In this document: piece after piece, positions 29,234-31,207 of the stretch
Position numbering within the stretch: position 1 is the first letter of the stretch
How the letters are laid out: every line of letters starts with the position of its first letter
DNA from: Blattamonas nauphoetae
Taxonomy: Eukaryota; Preaxostyla; Oxymonadida
Assembly (NCBI GenBank): GCA_033064195.1
Contig: JARBJD010000587.1
Span: 1-31,207 of the forward strand
Length of the DNA stretch: 31,207 bases
Reading direction: 5' to 3'
Position numbers and translations under genes: made by a program
The notes under the pieces: model-generated
Seen by the model: only the letters and a program-made list of their open reading frames with translations
Databases searched by the model: none
What the model was told of the DNA's origin: nothing

Positions 29234-30740
29234 AAATTGGATCTGTTATTCTCCTTGTTTTCATAACAGTGTGAGATCATGTCGATCGATTTCTGGTCCA
29301 TTCTCCTAAAGCTCAAATCGAACAAAGTGTAATCAATTCTGTTTGTTCAATGTCACTTAAGATCATAAAAAGTTGCTGAGATGGGAAAGCAAAATTGAAA
29401 TCATAGGATAGAGAGAAAATGGGAACCAGAAGATGTGAGTCTGCAAAACAATATAAAAGAAGAGATATACATTGTTTCTTTGCAAGTAGAACGGAAACAC
29501 CAAACGGAGGGAGAGTTGAGACATTGCAAAGTGTAGAATGGAGGATCTTGTCCTGAATGCGAGAGTGGTTCCCTTGTTGACAATGATCGAGACTTCTGAT
29601 TGATGGACATATGTCCAGAAGAGGCTGACAATGAATTTGAAAGATAGATTGACTATAAATCCGATAAGATCAAACAGATTGGAGTATTTCACAGATGATC
29701 GTGAGAAGTTGGTATGACAACCTGAAAAGAGGGATGGTTCGATGAGGTCGAGTATCTGTGGAATAAACGACGGAAATATGTCACGATAGCCGAATTAGAA
29801 CAGTCAGAAGACACAAAACTGACATTGAGGGAAAGTAGTGTCAAAATATAAAAGATGGGGCAGATCAACGTAAAATGTGATCTGAAGAAGAGCTAAGGTT
29901 TTGCCCCAAAAAATGTTTGATCTGAATAAAAGAAATGGTTTTAAACAATAAAATGGAGATGTTCATTCTGTACAAAACTAGCTCAAGTTAAAAGCGGCGG
30001 CTGTGTGATCGTTTCCAATGTTCAATGTCAAACAGAGCTGTTGAGTAGGTTGACAAGTTGATTGCCGATTGCTTAGACGGTCATTCATCCATTTTATCAA
30101 ACAAACTCAACGTTCCACTTGTCCGGTTGTTACTGCCATTTTTGAACAATGGGCCTTTTTCTCTGAGTTTTGATTCTAAATGTTCGCTTCATCAAAACAA
30201 TGCTGTTGTGAAACTGTTCTTAAGAATTAGTTAACAGGTTGCGAAGATATTGCATCGAAAAGAAATACTCACGGAGATAGATGAGCCATTTTGGTGACGT
30301 CAACTTGGATCACCCATAGTGGCATCTTCAGAGGAACAGCTTGCGGTGTGCATGATGATGAAGAGGGACAGCTTGGTATGACGTGGGTCGTAAAATGGAG
30401 TTTCGACAACTGCCAGTTTTCAACATTGGAGATAATGTCGCAACCACATTTTGATGAGAGTGCCACAAGTGAAAATGCAGACGGACCCTCACCCAATTTG
30501 AACCATCCCAAGATTACATCCGGTCTGATCTCAGAGACAGCGAAGAAACTCTGCGACAGCTCAATGACAGCAGAACAGCACAGATTCCGGCTGCATTGGA
30601 TCCAATGATTGTTCTTGATAATCCTCCACCGATCAGATTCCCTTGAATCCTTCCACCAATTGAGAAGAAGAAGCGGGTAGACCAACAAAGCGAACGAGTC
30701 CCTCCTGAAAAAATAGAAAGCCATCTGTTCAATTCAAAGA
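29234..30740. other. About 1.5 kb without a supported gene
   Basis: Frames of 105-151 codons overlap on both strands at 30269-30724, but neither has a recognisable domain. The 16-bp word TAAGGTTTTGCCCCAA at 29894-29909 is the reverse complement of 20726-20741 and could mark an end of a repeat family. The stretch may hold the 5' flank of the Tc1/mariner element that follows; no terminal inverted repeat could be paired because the element runs out of the window. Confidence 0.4.
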
Positions 30741-30744
30741 TCAG

Positions 30745-31207
30745 TTCAGATCAATGGTCAAAAATGATTTTACGAGCGGAATGACCTACCAAGAACTTGC
30801 TGAAAGATGGGATACATGTCCAAGCACTGTGAACAAAATCATTAACGAGAAAGAGCCTCCAAAAACGTGGTGGTTCTGTCTATCGAAAATTAACTCCTGA
30901 AATTTCTCGGCTCTCAGATGAACTGCTAAGCAATCCTACAGTGACTGGAAGTCAGCTTGCGGAGAAGGTCTCATCGGAAAAGGGTTTCTGCACCCAAGCA
31001 CAATCAATCCGCACATCGGGTCCAAAAGAATGGAGAAACACCAGGAAGCAAGAACTTGAGGAAACAAAACTCAACGGATAAATTACATTCACGACTTTGC
31101 ATTGGCAATCCACTCAGGCTCGCACATCATCTTCATTGACGAAACTCCATTCAAGTCGACAGTCTACAAATCGGAAGGACGATCTCCCGTCGGAATGAAA
31201 GTTGTCA
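30745..31207 (+). pseudogene. Tc1/mariner-type transposase, 5' part, broken and cut by the window edge
   Basis: The cut-and-paste transposase begins near 30753 with a first helix-turn-helix (SGMTYQELAERWDTCPSTVN). In another frame follows the GGSVYRKLTPEISRLSDELL segment and VTGSQLAEKV, the second helix-turn-helix of paired-type Tc1 DNA-binding domains. In a further frame at about 31115-31205 comes HIIFIDETPFKSTVYKSEGR, whose IDE carries the first catalytic aspartate of the DDE/D core. At least two frameshifts (near 30855 and between 31070 and 31115) and a stop near 31080 show it is inactive. The rest lies beyond the window. Confidence 0.75.

Noticed and set aside
30269-30724. 151-codon minus-strand frame as a gene
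   Set aside because: A plus-strand frame of similar length competes, neither has a domain or start context, and choosing one would be a guess.

Overview
The window looks like nuclear DNA of a unicellular eukaryote. Protein-coding remnants carry short GT...AG introns, repeats are dense, and three classes of mobile element sit side by side: a Polinton/Maverick, a long-TIR cut-and-paste transposon of Mutator-like type, and a Tc1/mariner transposase. Polintons and repetitive beta-helix-type surface proteins are abundant in metamonad protists (oxymonads, trichomonads), so a metamonad host is my best guess, but this is inference only.

Region 1, about 1-20.9 kb: an old Polinton/Maverick, cut by the left window edge. 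On the minus strand, from right to left, it has a small repeat protein (19613-20206), a paralogue (17513-17902), a protein-primed family B DNA polymerase (13078-17469), a retroviral-type integrase (11132-13054) and a small coiled-coil protein (10739-11065). A plus-strand packaging ATPase (10016-10759) follows. Beyond a foreign block lie two proteins of unknown role, two small MAPG proteins and two capsid-like genes (about 1-3450). The capsid genes are heavily decayed, the polymerase and integrase have roughly one break each, and the small genes look open. Eleven minus-strand starts share one T-rich motif next to the ATG, which suggests a common promoter with very short leaders. A 1.7-kb non-coding stretch (17.93-19.61 kb) switches base skew in its middle.

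Region 2, about 5.9-10.0 kb: a block inside the Polinton that does not look like element DNA. It holds a minisatellite with a 30-32 bp unit (about 6357-7372), a broken ABC-transporter nucleotide-binding domain (about 7840-8840, minus) and unassigned coding scraps.

Region 3, about 21.4-28.95 kb: a decayed minus-strand host gene for a type I membrane protein: repetitive beta-helix-like ectodomain, Pro/Asp/Thr-rich stalk, one transmembrane helix, acidic tail. It is split by a 3945-bp transposon (22737-26681) with 464/458-bp terminal inverted repeats and a perfect 9-bp target-site duplication. That transposon has no visible transposase. It carries a decayed, intron-bearing host coiled-coil gene, so it resembles a Pack-MULE. 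Each of its TIRs contains a tRNA-Gln-like sequence with A box, B box and T-run, pointing inward.

Region 4, 28.95-31.2 kb: a possible small spliced gene end, about 1.5 kb with nothing recognisable, and the 5' part of a broken Tc1/mariner-type transposase cut by the window edge.
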